Assembly: GCA_016193045.1 (NCBI GenBank)
Contig: JACPSW010000106.1
Coordinates: 1-55,444, forward strand
Length of the DNA: 55,444 nt
Direction: 5' to 3'
DNA from: Candidatus Rokuibacteriota bacterium
Lineage (GTDB): Bacteria > Methylomirabilota > Methylomirabilia > Rokubacteriales > CSP1-6
Shown here in pieces: positions 28,098 to 35,746 of this stretch. The notes below the pieces were generated by a model. That model made no database searches. It had not been told where the DNA came from and saw only the letters and a list, made by a program, of their open reading frames with translations. The position numbers and the translations under genes are program-made. Within the stretch, counting starts at the first letter, position 1. Each line of letters starts with the position of its first letter.

Positions 28098-29486
28098 TCA
28101 TTCGCCTCCTCCCAGCCGCGCCACGAGCGCGTCGACGACCCGCTCCATCCCCATCCCGCGCGAGCCCTTCACCAGCACCGCGTCGCCCGCCACGAGTCGC
28201 TTGAGGAGCAGCGCCACCGTGTCCTCGAAGGTGGGGGCGTGATGGCTCTCGGCGAGGCCCGCCTCGCGGGCGGCCCCGACCGCCAGCCGCATGAGGGGCC
28301 CGGTGGCGATGAACTCGGCCGCCCCCGCCGCGGCGACGGCCCGGCCGATCGTGCGGTGGGCGTCGGGACCGCATGTCCCGAGCTCCAGCATGTCGCCCAG
28401 GACCACGACGAGCCGCCGGGCGTCGCGCGCCGCCCGGAGCGTGCCGAGGGCGGCCAGGACGGAGGCGGGATTCGCGTTGTACGTGTCATCCAGGATCCGA
28501 AGCGCCCCGGCCCGGCGCCAGACGCAGCGCCCTTTGGGGGGCCGCGCCGCCTCGAGCCCCCTCACGATCTCTTCCGGCGGGATCCCCACCGCCCATCCCG
28601 CCGCCGCGGCGGCCAGGGCGTTGGCCACGTTGTGGCGGCCGGCGAAGGAGAGACGGACTCGCGCGCGGACACCCCCGATCTCGAGGGTCACCACCAGCCC
28701 GGCGGTCGTCTCCTCCGGGGTCCCCACGGCCCTGACGTCGGCCGCCCCGCGCGTGCCGAAGGTCAACACGGGCGCCCGGCTCACGGCGGCCATGGCGATC
28801 ACCCGCTCGTCGTCCGCGTTGAGGACGACGCGCCCGTCGGGAGGGATGGCCTCGACGAGCGTCGCCTTCTCCCGCTGCACCCCTTCGAGGGAATCCAGGA
28901 ATTCGGTGTGGGCGCTGGACACGGTCGTGACCACACCCACGGTGGGCCGGCTGATCTCGACCAGCGCCGCGATGTCTCCGCGGCGGCTCGCGCCCAGCTC
29001 CAGCGCCACGGCCCGATGCTCGGGCCCGAGGCGCAGGAGGGTCAGGGGCAGCCCCCACTGGTTGTTGAAGCTCCCCTCCGGCTTCAGCACGGGGCCGAGG
29101 CCGGCCAGGATCGCGGCGATCATCTCCTTGGTCGTCGTCTTCCCGTTGGAGCCCGTGACGGCGATGACCGGGAGGGAAAACCGGCCGCGGTGGAACCCCG
29201 CCAGCCGCCCGAGAGCGCGCGTCGTGTCGTCGACCAGGATCACCGGGACGTCCAGCGGGATCTCGTCCGGCAGGGCGTGGACCACGAGGCAGGAGGCGCC
29301 CCGCGCCGCGGCGTCCCGGACGTAGCCATGACCGTCCAGGCGATAGCCCCGGATGGCGAAGAACGCCTCGCCGACCGCGAGGCTCCGGCTGTCGATGCTG
29401 ACACCGGTCACGGGCACCCCCAGGTCGCCCCCGATCAGGGCCCCGCGAGTGGCTCGAACCAGCTCCTGTACGGTCAGCAGCGACAT
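28098..29486 (-). CDS. murF: UDP-MurNAc-tripeptide--D-Ala-D-Ala ligase
   Basis: A 462-residue ligase completing the pentapeptide. The P-loop is AVTGSNGKTTTKEMIAA, then GSFNNQWGLPLTLL, ELGASRRGDI and DTYNANPASVLAAL with VVLGDMLELG. AAGGAG precedes the ATG at 29486. No ddl (D-Ala ligase) is in the window. Confidence 0.97.
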   Translation of the reverse strand: MSLLTVQELVRATRGALIGGDLGVPVTGVSIDSRSLAVGEAFFAIRGYRLDGHGYVRDAAARGASCLVVHALPDEIPLDVPVILVDDTTRALGRLAGFHRGRFSLPVIAVTGSNGKTTTKEMIAAILAGLGPVLKPEGSFNNQWGLPLTLLRLGPEHRAVALELGASRRGDIAALVEISRPTVGVVTTVSSAHTEFLDSLEGVQREKATLVEAIPPDGRVVLNADDERVIAMAAVSRAPVLTFGTRGAADVRAVGTPEETTAGLVVTLEIGGVRARVRLSFAGRHNVANALAAAAAGWAVGIPPEEIVRGLEAARPPKGRCVWRRAGALRILDDTYNANPASVLAALGTLRAARDARRLVVVLGDMLELGTCGPDAHRTIGRAVAAAGAAEFIATGPLMRLAVGAAREAGLAESHHAPTFEDTVALLLKRLVAGDAVLVKGSRGMGMERVVDALVARLGGGE

Positions 29487-29494
29487 AGCGCTCC

Positions 29495-30994
29495 TTATGG
29501 CGCGCGCTCCGAGAGAATCTGACGAACCACCGCCCGGTCGTCGAAGGGGAAGGCGTCTCGGCCGATGAGCTGGTAGGTCTCGTGACCCTTGCCGGCGATG
29601 AGGAGAAGGTCGCCCGGGCGGGCCCAATCGAGTGCGGCACTGATGGCGGCGCGCCTGTCCGGGATCATAGCACAGCGCTCCAAGTCGGGCCACACGGCGC
29701 CGACGCCGACGACGACCTCCTTGATGATGGCCAGGGGATCCTCGCTCCGCGGGTTGTCCGAGGTCACCCATACCCGATCGGCGAGCCGCGCGGCGATCCC
29801 ACCCATGATGGGGCGCTTCCCCCGATCCCGGTCGCCGCCGCAGCCGAAGACGACGCCCAGGCGGCCGCGCGTGAGCTTTCGCGCCGTCGCGAGCACGCGC
29901 TCCAGGGCGTCGGGGGTATGGGCGTAGTCCACCACGACGAGAAACGGCTGCCCCGCCTCCACCCGCTCGAAGCGTCCCGGGACGGCGGCCACCGTCCCCA
30001 GGGCGCGGCCGATGGCGGCCGGCTCCATCCGGAGGGCCACGCCGACCGCGCACGCGGCGAGGAGGTTCATGACGTTGTGCTCGCCGATGAGCGGCGAGGC
30101 CACGTCGAGGCGGCCGGAGGGAGTCGCGACCGCCATCCGAATCCCGTCCAGGGTCGAGGCGTGCTCCAGCGGACGGACGGGGGCCGGGGGTCCGAGACCG
30201 TATCCGAGAGTCCGGAGGGGGAGCCCTTCCACCATGCCGGGCCCCGCCGGGTCATCCAGGTTGATGACCGCCCAGCGATCATGCTTCGGGGAGACGGCGA
30301 GCAGCTCGAAGAGCCGCCGCTTGGCCCGGCGGTACGCCTCGAGCGTGCCGTGGAAGTCCAGGTGATCCTGGGTGAGGTTGGTGAACACCGCCACGTCGAA
30401 GTCGATGCCGTCCACCCGGTGAAGCGCCAGCGCGTGGGAGGAGACCTCCATCGCCACGCCCTTCACGCCGGCTTCCACCATCCGGGCCAGGAGCCCCTGG
30501 AGCTCCAGCGCCTCGGGCGTCGTCTGGCCCGCCGGCGTCAGCTCGTCGCCGATCCGGTACTGGATCGTTCCGACGATGCCGGTCCGCACCCCGCGGCCCC
30601 GCAACAGCGCCTCCACGAGGTAGGAGGTCGTCGTCTTCCCGTTCGTCCCCGTGATCCCCACGACCGTGAGCGCCCGCGACGGGTGGTCGAAGAACCGATC
30701 GGCCAGCCGTGCCATGGCTTCCCGCGCCGACGGCACGAGGATGCGGCCGTGGCTCGACCCGGCGAGGGGATCCTCGCCCTCTGTCACCACCGCCGCCGCC
30801 CCCCGCTCCAGCGCCTCCGGGATGTGGAGGCGCCCATCGCGCTTGAGCCCGGGGACCGCGACGAACAAGTCTCCCTTCGCCACGGCCCGCGAATCGTAGG
30901 CGAGGCCCGTGACGGCCTCGGGGAGCCGTCCCAGCACCGTCTTCATTTCAAGCGCCTCGAGCAGAATCCCCATGGCCACGCGCCGTCGGGTCAT
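29495..30994 (-). CDS. murE: UDP-MurNAc-L-Ala-D-Glu--meso-diaminopimelate ligase
   Basis: A 499-residue ligase. The P-loop is GITGTNGKTTTSYLVEA, then TTPEALELQ and MEVSSHAL. The amino-acid specificity motif is DNPRSEDP, the form that selects meso-DAP (lysine enzymes differ here), so the wall is predicted to contain DAP. The ATG at 30994 overlaps the ftsI stop (ATGA). A second in-frame ATG follows at 30973. Confidence 0.96.
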   Translation of the reverse strand: MTRRRVAMGILLEALEMKTVLGRLPEAVTGLAYDSRAVAKGDLFVAVPGLKRDGRLHIPEALERGAAAVVTEGEDPLAGSSHGRILVPSAREAMARLADRFFDHPSRALTVVGITGTNGKTTTSYLVEALLRGRGVRTGIVGTIQYRIGDELTPAGQTTPEALELQGLLARMVEAGVKGVAMEVSSHALALHRVDGIDFDVAVFTNLTQDHLDFHGTLEAYRRAKRRLFELLAVSPKHDRWAVINLDDPAGPGMVEGLPLRTLGYGLGPPAPVRPLEHASTLDGIRMAVATPSGRLDVASPLIGEHNVMNLLAACAVGVALRMEPAAIGRALGTVAAVPGRFERVEAGQPFLVVVDYAHTPDALERVLATARKLTRGRLGVVFGCGGDRDRGKRPIMGGIAARLADRVWVTSDNPRSEDPLAIIKEVVVGVGAVWPDLERCAMIPDRRAAISAALDWARPGDLLLIAGKGHETYQLIGRDAFPFDDRAVVRQILSERAP

Positions 30995-32955
30995 CGCCGA
31001 GCGGTCGGCGGGGCCAGCTCCAGCCGGGCGACCGAGCCCGGAGCGAGCGCCTCGCCGGCCGCCGGCCGCTGGGCCACCACCACCCCACGCCCGACCACCT
31101 CCACCTGGATCTCCAGCGCCTCGAGGATCCCCAGCGCGCTGCGAAGGCTCTTGCCCAAGACCCCGGGCATGAGCGGGTTCAACGCGTCCTGATCGAGGGC
31201 CGGGTGCCCGTTAGCCGCGGGAAGCGGGGAGGAGACGGGCACCACCATCCCGGGCTCGAGCCCGCGGACGATCTGCACCGGTGGCGGGTCGCGCGGGGGC
31301 ACGCTCAGGTACCGCAGGACCTCGCGCCCGAGCGCCGCGAAGATGGGCGCGGCCGCCTCGCTCCCCCATTTCTCGTTCCTGGGCTCGTCGAGGAGCACCA
31401 GCATCACGATGCGCGGGTCGTCGGCAGGCGCGAAGCCCACGAAGGAAAGGATCCCCGGGGCCCGGGAATAGCGCTTCGTGGCCGGATCGACCTTCTGGGC
31501 GGTCCCGGTCTTCCCTGCCACGTCGTAGCCCGGGATGGCGGCGTAGCGACCGGTGCCGTCGGTGACGACCCGGGTGAGGATCTGGGTCAGGGTCCGCGCC
31601 GTCTCCGGCGAGATCACCTGACGGACGGCGCGGGGCTCGAAGCCGCGCGCCTCTCGGCCACTCGAGTCCAGCACGGCCCGCACGACCTGAGGCTGCATGA
31701 GGCGGCCGCCGTTGGCCAGGGCGCCGAAGGCGGCGACCAGCTGGAGCGCCGTCACGGAGACTTCCTGGCCGATGGACAGCGCCGCCAGCGAGAGACCCGA
31801 CCAGCGCTCGGGCGGCCGCACCTGCCCGCGGCTCTCCCCCGGCAGCCCGACGCCGGTGAGGCTGCCGAAGCCGAAGCCCGCGATGTAGCGGTGGTAGCGC
31901 TTTTGCCCCAGGGCCAGCCCAACCTTGACGGCGCCGACGTTGGACGAATTCTGGAGAACCTCGGAGAACGTGAGCCACCCGTACCGCTTCCAGTCGTGGA
32001 TCACGGTGCTCGCCACGGTGATGGTCCCCTGCTCGCCGTAGAAGCTGTCGCCGGGACGCACCACCCGTTCCTCCAGGGCGGCTGCGGCCAGGATCGCCTT
32101 GAAGGTGGAGCCGGGCTCGAAGGGATCGGTGACCGCGCGGTTGCGCCATTCGTTAGACGTGGCCGTCGCGAAATTGTTCGGATTGAACGTCGGGCGGACG
32201 GCGAGGGCGAGCAGCTCCCCCGTGCGCGGATCCAGGACGATGGCCATGGCGCTCTTCGAGCGGGTCCGCCGCCAGGCGGTCTCCACCTCCTTCTCGGCCA
32301 GGTACTGGATGGTCGCGTCCAGGGTGAGGACGACGCCCCGCCCGGGCGTCGAGGGCTTCAGGACCGCGGGAAGCCCGGTCACATCGCGGCCGAGGGCGTC
32401 CCGCTCTACCAGAGCCAGACCGGGCTCCCCGGCCAGGTGACCGTCCCAGGCCCGCTCCATGCCCTCCAGCCCCCGGCCGTCCAGCCCGTCGAATCCCAGG
32501 ACGTGGGCGGCCAGCTCACGGTTCGGGTACAGGCGCAGGCTCTCCTGGACGAACCCGAGCCCGGGCTCGCCGAGGGTCTTGACCGCCTGGGCCACGGACG
32601 GCGGCAGCTTGCGCTTGACCCAGACGAAGCCGCGGTCGGCCTGGAGCCGCTTCAGGATGTCCTCGCGCCGCTCGGAGAGGAGCGGGGCCAGGCCCCGGGA
32701 CAGCTTCTCGGGACTGCCGATGCGCCCCGGCAGCGCGAAGACCGACTCGGCGTGGCTCGACACCGCGAGGGGCTCGCCGTGACGATCCAGGATCGGGCCC
32801 CGCTCCGGGCGGAGGGTGATCGTCTTCGACCGCTGACGCTCGGCGAGGCGGGAGAGCTCCTCGTGCTGGACGACCTGAACGTACGCCAGGCGACCGATCA
32901 GGGCGAGGAGGGCGCAGGCGAAAAAGACGAACAGGATGAGCGCGCGGGTTCTCAT
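30991..32955 (-). CDS. ftsI: Septal transpeptidase FtsI/PBP3 with PASTA domain
   Basis: A 654-residue class B penicillin-binding protein. It has a short cytoplasmic tail, a membrane segment at about 5-25, the PBP dimer region (50-200) and the transpeptidase with SxxK Ser283 (PGSTFK), SSN 337-339 and KTGT 482-485. A single PASTA domain closes the protein (about 585-650, LGILEALEIQVEVVGRGVVV). The PASTA domain is common in Gram-positive septal PBPs and rarer in Gram-negatives. The ATG at 32955 is chosen because the membrane segment begins directly after it. Confidence 0.96.
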   Translation of the reverse strand: MRTRALILFVFFACALLALIGRLAYVQVVQHEELSRLAERQRSKTITLRPERGPILDRHGEPLAVSSHAESVFALPGRIGSPEKLSRGLAPLLSERREDILKRLQADRGFVWVKRKLPPSVAQAVKTLGEPGLGFVQESLRLYPNRELAAHVLGFDGLDGRGLEGMERAWDGHLAGEPGLALVERDALGRDVTGLPAVLKPSTPGRGVVLTLDATIQYLAEKEVETAWRRTRSKSAMAIVLDPRTGELLALAVRPTFNPNNFATATSNEWRNRAVTDPFEPGSTFKAILAAAALEERVVRPGDSFYGEQGTITVASTVIHDWKRYGWLTFSEVLQNSSNVGAVKVGLALGQKRYHRYIAGFGFGSLTGVGLPGESRGQVRPPERWSGLSLAALSIGQEVSVTALQLVAAFGALANGGRLMQPQVVRAVLDSSGREARGFEPRAVRQVISPETARTLTQILTRVVTDGTGRYAAIPGYDVAGKTGTAQKVDPATKRYSRAPGILSFVGFAPADDPRIVMLVLLDEPRNEKWGSEAAAPIFAALGREVLRYLSVPPRDPPPVQIVRGLEPGMVVPVSSPLPAANGHPALDQDALNPLMPGVLGKSLRSALGILEALEIQVEVVGRGVVVAQRPAAGEALAPGSVARLELAPPTARR

Positions 32956-33170
32956 AGCTCGGAGGGGGACTCCGCCCCCCTTCCTCCAGGCGGAACGCGC
33001 GAGCGAAGGCGAGCCCTCACGACGGCGGAGCCGCTCCTTTGCGGGCACCCGCCGAAGGCGGGTCGCGGCACCCGCGCCACTTCAGGTGGCGCGGGTCGTG
33101 GCAAAGCCCGCGCTCGAGGGCCCGCGTTACGCTCCGTCATGCGCGCCCAGCTTCCTCCAGGTTCGTCACG
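32956..33170. repeat. Hairpin-rich spacer between ftsL and ftsI, with partial repeat copy C
   Basis: Bases 32958-32985 are a partial copy of the GC-hairpin family (CTCGGAGGGGGACTCCGCCC). Further hairpins follow, including CCCGCC-GAA-GGCGGG (around 33050) and an 11-bp stem ACCCGCGCCAC/GTGGCGCGGGT (around 33070-33098). No gene is seen. At 215 bp this is among the longest gaps in the operon. Confidence 0.75.
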
Positions 33171-33575
33171 TCACCTGGCTCGCGGCCCCGGCGGGGCCGG
33201 TGGTTCCTCCCATGCGGTTCGAAGCGACGCGGCGTCGGGCGCCCTGCCCGGCACGTACTCCCGCGCCATCCTCACCTGACTGCCCGACGGGGAGAGCATC
33301 CCCAGCTCACCCCGCGCCTTGGATTCGATCCGGGCCAGAGCGCGGAGGGTGGCGAGCTCCACCCGCAATTGACGGTTCACCTCTTCGAGCTGCCCCCGCG
33401 TCTGGCGGAGCTGCTCGAGGCGATATGAGAGCTCCACCTGGTTGACCCTGAGCCCGACGAGCCCGAGCACCCCGCCGACCAGGCAGGCAGAGATCAGGAG
33501 TGTGACGCCCATGGCCCGGAGCAGGCCCCGGTCTCGCTCGCGGATCACCCGCGCCGACTGGTCACCGGGTGCCAT
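33171..33575 (-). CDS. ftsL: FtsL-like septum protein
   Basis: A 134-residue small bitopic protein. One membrane segment is at about 22-43 (GVTLLISACLVGGVLGLVG), followed by a leucine-rich coiled coil (LSYRLEQLRQTRGQLEEVNR). The ATG at 33575 is preferred over the upstream GTG at 33590 because GGAGG lies five bases before it. Position between rsmH and ftsI supports the identity, since FtsL sequences themselves are poorly conserved. Confidence 0.88.
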   Translation of the reverse strand: MAPGDQSARVIRERDRGLLRAMGVTLLISACLVGGVLGLVGLRVNQVELSYRLEQLRQTRGQLEEVNRQLRVELATLRALARIESKARGELGMLSPSGSQVRMAREYVPGRAPDAASLRTAWEEPPAPPGPRAR

Positions 33576-34479
33576 GGGGGCCTCCGACACGCTCCAGCAC
33601 CCGCAGCTTGGCGCTCCGGCAGCGCGGGTTCATCCTGCGCTCCTCGTGGCAGGGGGTCAGGGGAGAAGGCTCCAGGACGGTATAGGGCCCCCGGGCCAGC
33701 GCGAGAAAGGCCCGCTTCACGATCCGATCTTCTCCCGAGTGGAAGCTGATGACGCCGAGCCGCCCCCCGGGGGCCAGCAGCCCCGCGGCGCGCGGCAGCG
33801 CCTCGGTCAGGGCCTCGACCTCCTCATTCACCGCCATGCGCAGGGCCTGAAACGTGCGGGTCGCGACGTGCCGGCCCTGGGGCCAGGCGCGCCGGGGCAC
33901 CGCCGCCTTCACGGCCGCCACGAGATCACCCGTGCCCTGGAGCGGCCGGCGCCGCCGCCGCGCCGTGATCTCGCACGCGATCCGCCGGGCGCGGGGCTCG
34001 CCGCCATACTCGAAGAGGATCCGCGCCAGCTCGGCCTCGGGCAAGCGCGCGAGCAGTTGGGCGGCCGTTTCCCCCCCCGAGCGATCAAAGCGCATATCGA
34101 GCGGCGCCTCCGCCAAAAATGAAAACCCGCGCTCCGGGGTGGCCAGCTGGTGAGAGGAGACGCCGAGGTCGAGCAGCACCGACCCGGCCGCGTCCACGCC
34201 GGCCTCCCGCGCGACGCCGTCCAGGTAGCGGAAGCTCGCGTGCCTCAGGACCACCCGCTCCCCGAACCGGGAGAGCCGGCGCCGGGCCTCGGCCAGGGCT
34301 TCGAGGTCCCGGTCGATCCCCAGCAGCCTGACGCCCGCCCCACCCCGCTCCAGCAGCAGCTCAGCGTGTCCGCCCATACCCACCGTGCCGTCCACCACCC
34401 ACCCCCGGGTGCGGGGGCGCAAGAGAAACACCACCTCGTCCGGCAGGACCGGGAGGTGAATCCCGGCCTCCGGCTCCAC
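33562..34479 (-). CDS. rsmH: 16S rRNA (cytosine1402-N4)-methyltransferase
   Basis: A 305-residue SAM-dependent methyltransferase of the ribosomal P site. Signatures are HLPVLPDEVV at the N terminus, the SAM site DGTVGMGGHAELLL, then LLDLGVSSHQL, DMRFDRSGGETAAQLL, TFQALRMAVNEEVEAL and ISFHSGEDRIVKRAF. The GTG at 34479 is five bp after the mraZ stop and is inferred. The frame is open further upstream but unlike RsmH. Confidence 0.96.
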   Translation of the reverse strand: MEPEAGIHLPVLPDEVVFLLRPRTRGWVVDGTVGMGGHAELLLERGGAGVRLLGIDRDLEALAEARRRLSRFGERVVLRHASFRYLDGVAREAGVDAAGSVLLDLGVSSHQLATPERGFSFLAEAPLDMRFDRSGGETAAQLLARLPEAELARILFEYGGEPRARRIACEITARRRRRPLQGTGDLVAAVKAAVPRRAWPQGRHVATRTFQALRMAVNEEVEALTEALPRAAGLLAPGGRLGVISFHSGEDRIVKRAFLALARGPYTVLEPSPLTPCHEERRMNPRCRSAKLRVLERVGGPHGTR

Positions 34480-34484
34480 GGGGC

Positions 34485-34928
34485 TCAGACTCCCCTGTTG
34501 CTGATCTTCTCGAAGAGCGAGGGGAGCTCCGTCTCGTTCGTCCGCGCGTACTCCTCCCAGCGCTCTCGGTTCCAGATCTCGAAGTTCCGCACGCCGCCCA
34601 CGAGCACCACGTCCTTGACGAGCCCGGCGCGCGCCCGGTAGTCGGGCGGGATCTGGATCCGCCCCTGCCCGTCGAGCGCCGCGTCCTGCGCGTTGGAGAT
34701 GTAGAGACGGATGAACTTCTGCACGTCGGGATCCTTCTGCGGGAGCGCCCTCACCTTCGCCTCGATCTCCTTCCACTCCCTCATCGGGTGCACCTCGAGG
34801 CAGTACTCGTTGGGAACGATCACCAAGCGCCTCTCCGAATAGTCGCTCTCGAGTGCATCCCGGAACTTTGCCGGGATGCTGACCCGCCCCTTCGGGTCGA
34901 TCGCGTGATAGAAGCGCCCTCGAAACAT
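34485..34928 (-). CDS. mraZ: Transcriptional regulator MraZ
   Basis: A 147-residue DNA-binding protein with two SpoVT/AbrB-like halves, each with a DxxGR motif: DPKGRVSIPAKFR (about 11-23) and DGQGRIQIPPDYR (about 85-97). MraZ forms rings and represses its own dcw operon. Three phased boxes upstream of the gene fit this role. Confidence 0.96.
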   Translation of the reverse strand: MFRGRFYHAIDPKGRVSIPAKFRDALESDYSERRLVIVPNEYCLEVHPMREWKEIEAKVRALPQKDPDVQKFIRLYISNAQDAALDGQGRIQIPPDYRARAGLVKDVVLVGGVRNFEIWNRERWEEYARTNETELPSLFEKISNRGV

Positions 34929-34955
34929 TTCTTCACGACCCGGTTGGGATGATAC

Positions 34956-35015
34956 TTCCCCTTTGTGGGTTGAGATTCCACTTCATGGGAAATCACCCCA
35001 CTTTGAGGGGTCATC
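34956..35015 (-). promoter_or_regulatory. Three 20-bp-phased MraZ-like operator boxes
   Basis: Three consecutive 20-bp units begin at 34956, 34976 and 34996 on the + strand: TTCCCCTTTGTGGGTTGAGA, TTCCACTTCATGGGAAATCA and CCCCACTTTGAGGGGTCATC. Each contains a hyphenated dyad (CCNC...GGG), and the minus strand reads AAAGNGG in each, like known MraZ boxes. They lie between the predicted -10 and the mraZ start, where a bound ring would block transcription. Confidence 0.75.
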
Positions 35016-35041
35016 CTACACAGGCCCCAAAATGGTGTCAA
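35013..35041 (-). promoter_or_regulatory. Sigma-70-type promoter of the mraZ/dcw operon
   Basis: On the minus strand there is a perfect -35 TTGACA (35041-35036), a 17-bp spacer and a -10 TAGGAT (35018-35013). The start of transcription would fall near 35005, inside the operator boxes. Confidence 0.8.
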
Positions 35042-35141
35042 GGAAAAAGTGTAGATTTTTCCAGGGAATTCGAGACACCACTTAAGAACCGACCGGTGGG
35101 GGAACGAAGCGCGTGAACCTACCGTCGGTTGGGGAAATTTC

Positions 35142-35262
35142 CACCCTCACCCTGCCCAACCCGATGCCCCTTACCTTTTCACCTCTCCCCCTCACCCTGC
35201 CCCACCCGATGCTCCTCACTTCTCCTCTCCCCCGTGGGAGAGGTAGGGTGAGGGGGAGAGGA
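35142..35262. repeat. REP-like hairpin repeat (CTCTCCCCC family), copy 1
   Basis: CCTCTCCCCCTCACCCT at 35182-35198 is perfectly complementary to 35245-35261, with an inner hairpin CCTCTCCC/GGGAGAGG (35224-35231 with 35236-35243). A partial extra copy precedes it. It lies between the receiver gene and the divergent side of the mraZ promoter region. Confidence 0.75.
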
Positions 35263-35322
35263 TGAAGGTTGAGGGAATTATGAGTAGGGTGAGGGGGGAG
35301 AGGAGAAGAGGAGAAAAGCGCG

Positions 35323-35718
35323 TTAAGTGGAGAGGGAGGGGGTCCGCCGCTTACCCGGGAAGAGAGTCACTTCCAGAACCTGGAGGACCAGACCCAGTCG
35401 GTCCAGGCTGAAGGGCTTCGCGAGGTAATCCACCGCGCCCAGGCGCAGGCAAGCCCGGGCCTCCTCCTCGCTCGCATGCCCCGACATCGCGACCACCGGA
35501 AACGACCGGCCGAGCTGCCGGAGCCGCTCGAGGAGCCCGAGGCCGGAGAGTTTCGGCAGCACCACATCGAGGAAGGCCGCGTCCGGCTCCTCTTCGAGGA
35601 CGGCCCGGAGCCCCTCCACGCCGTTCCCCGCCAACAGCACCTGGTGGCCTTCTTCCTGGAGAAAATCTCGGAGCGTTTCCGCGACCGGGAGCTCGTCCTC
35701 GATGATGAGCAGGCGCAT
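35323..35718 (-). CDS. Stand-alone response-regulator receiver protein
   Basis: A 131-residue single receiver domain. The acidic pair is E8/D9 in IIEDELP, the phospho-acceptor aspartate is in AAFLDVVLPKLSG, Thr/Ser is in VAMSGH, and Lys is in LAKPFSLD. There is no output domain. The ATG at 35718 is chosen because the first strand begins there. An alternative ATG lies at 35733. CheY- or Spo0F-like phospho-relay roles are possible. No kinase is adjacent, and its partner is unknown. Confidence 0.88.
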   Translation of the reverse strand: MRLLIIEDELPVAETLRDFLQEEGHQVLLAGNGVEGLRAVLEEEPDAAFLDVVLPKLSGLGLLERLRQLGRSFPVVAMSGHASEEEARACLRLGAVDYLAKPFSLDRLGLVLQVLEVTLFPGKRRTPSLST

Positions 35719-35746
35719 ACCCGCGCTCAGCATACCACAGTTTTTT

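Noticed and set aside
27117..29522. A long + strand open frame opposite mraY and murF
   Set aside because: Antisense shadow of genes with all catalytic motifs. No ribosome binding site or recognisable motif.
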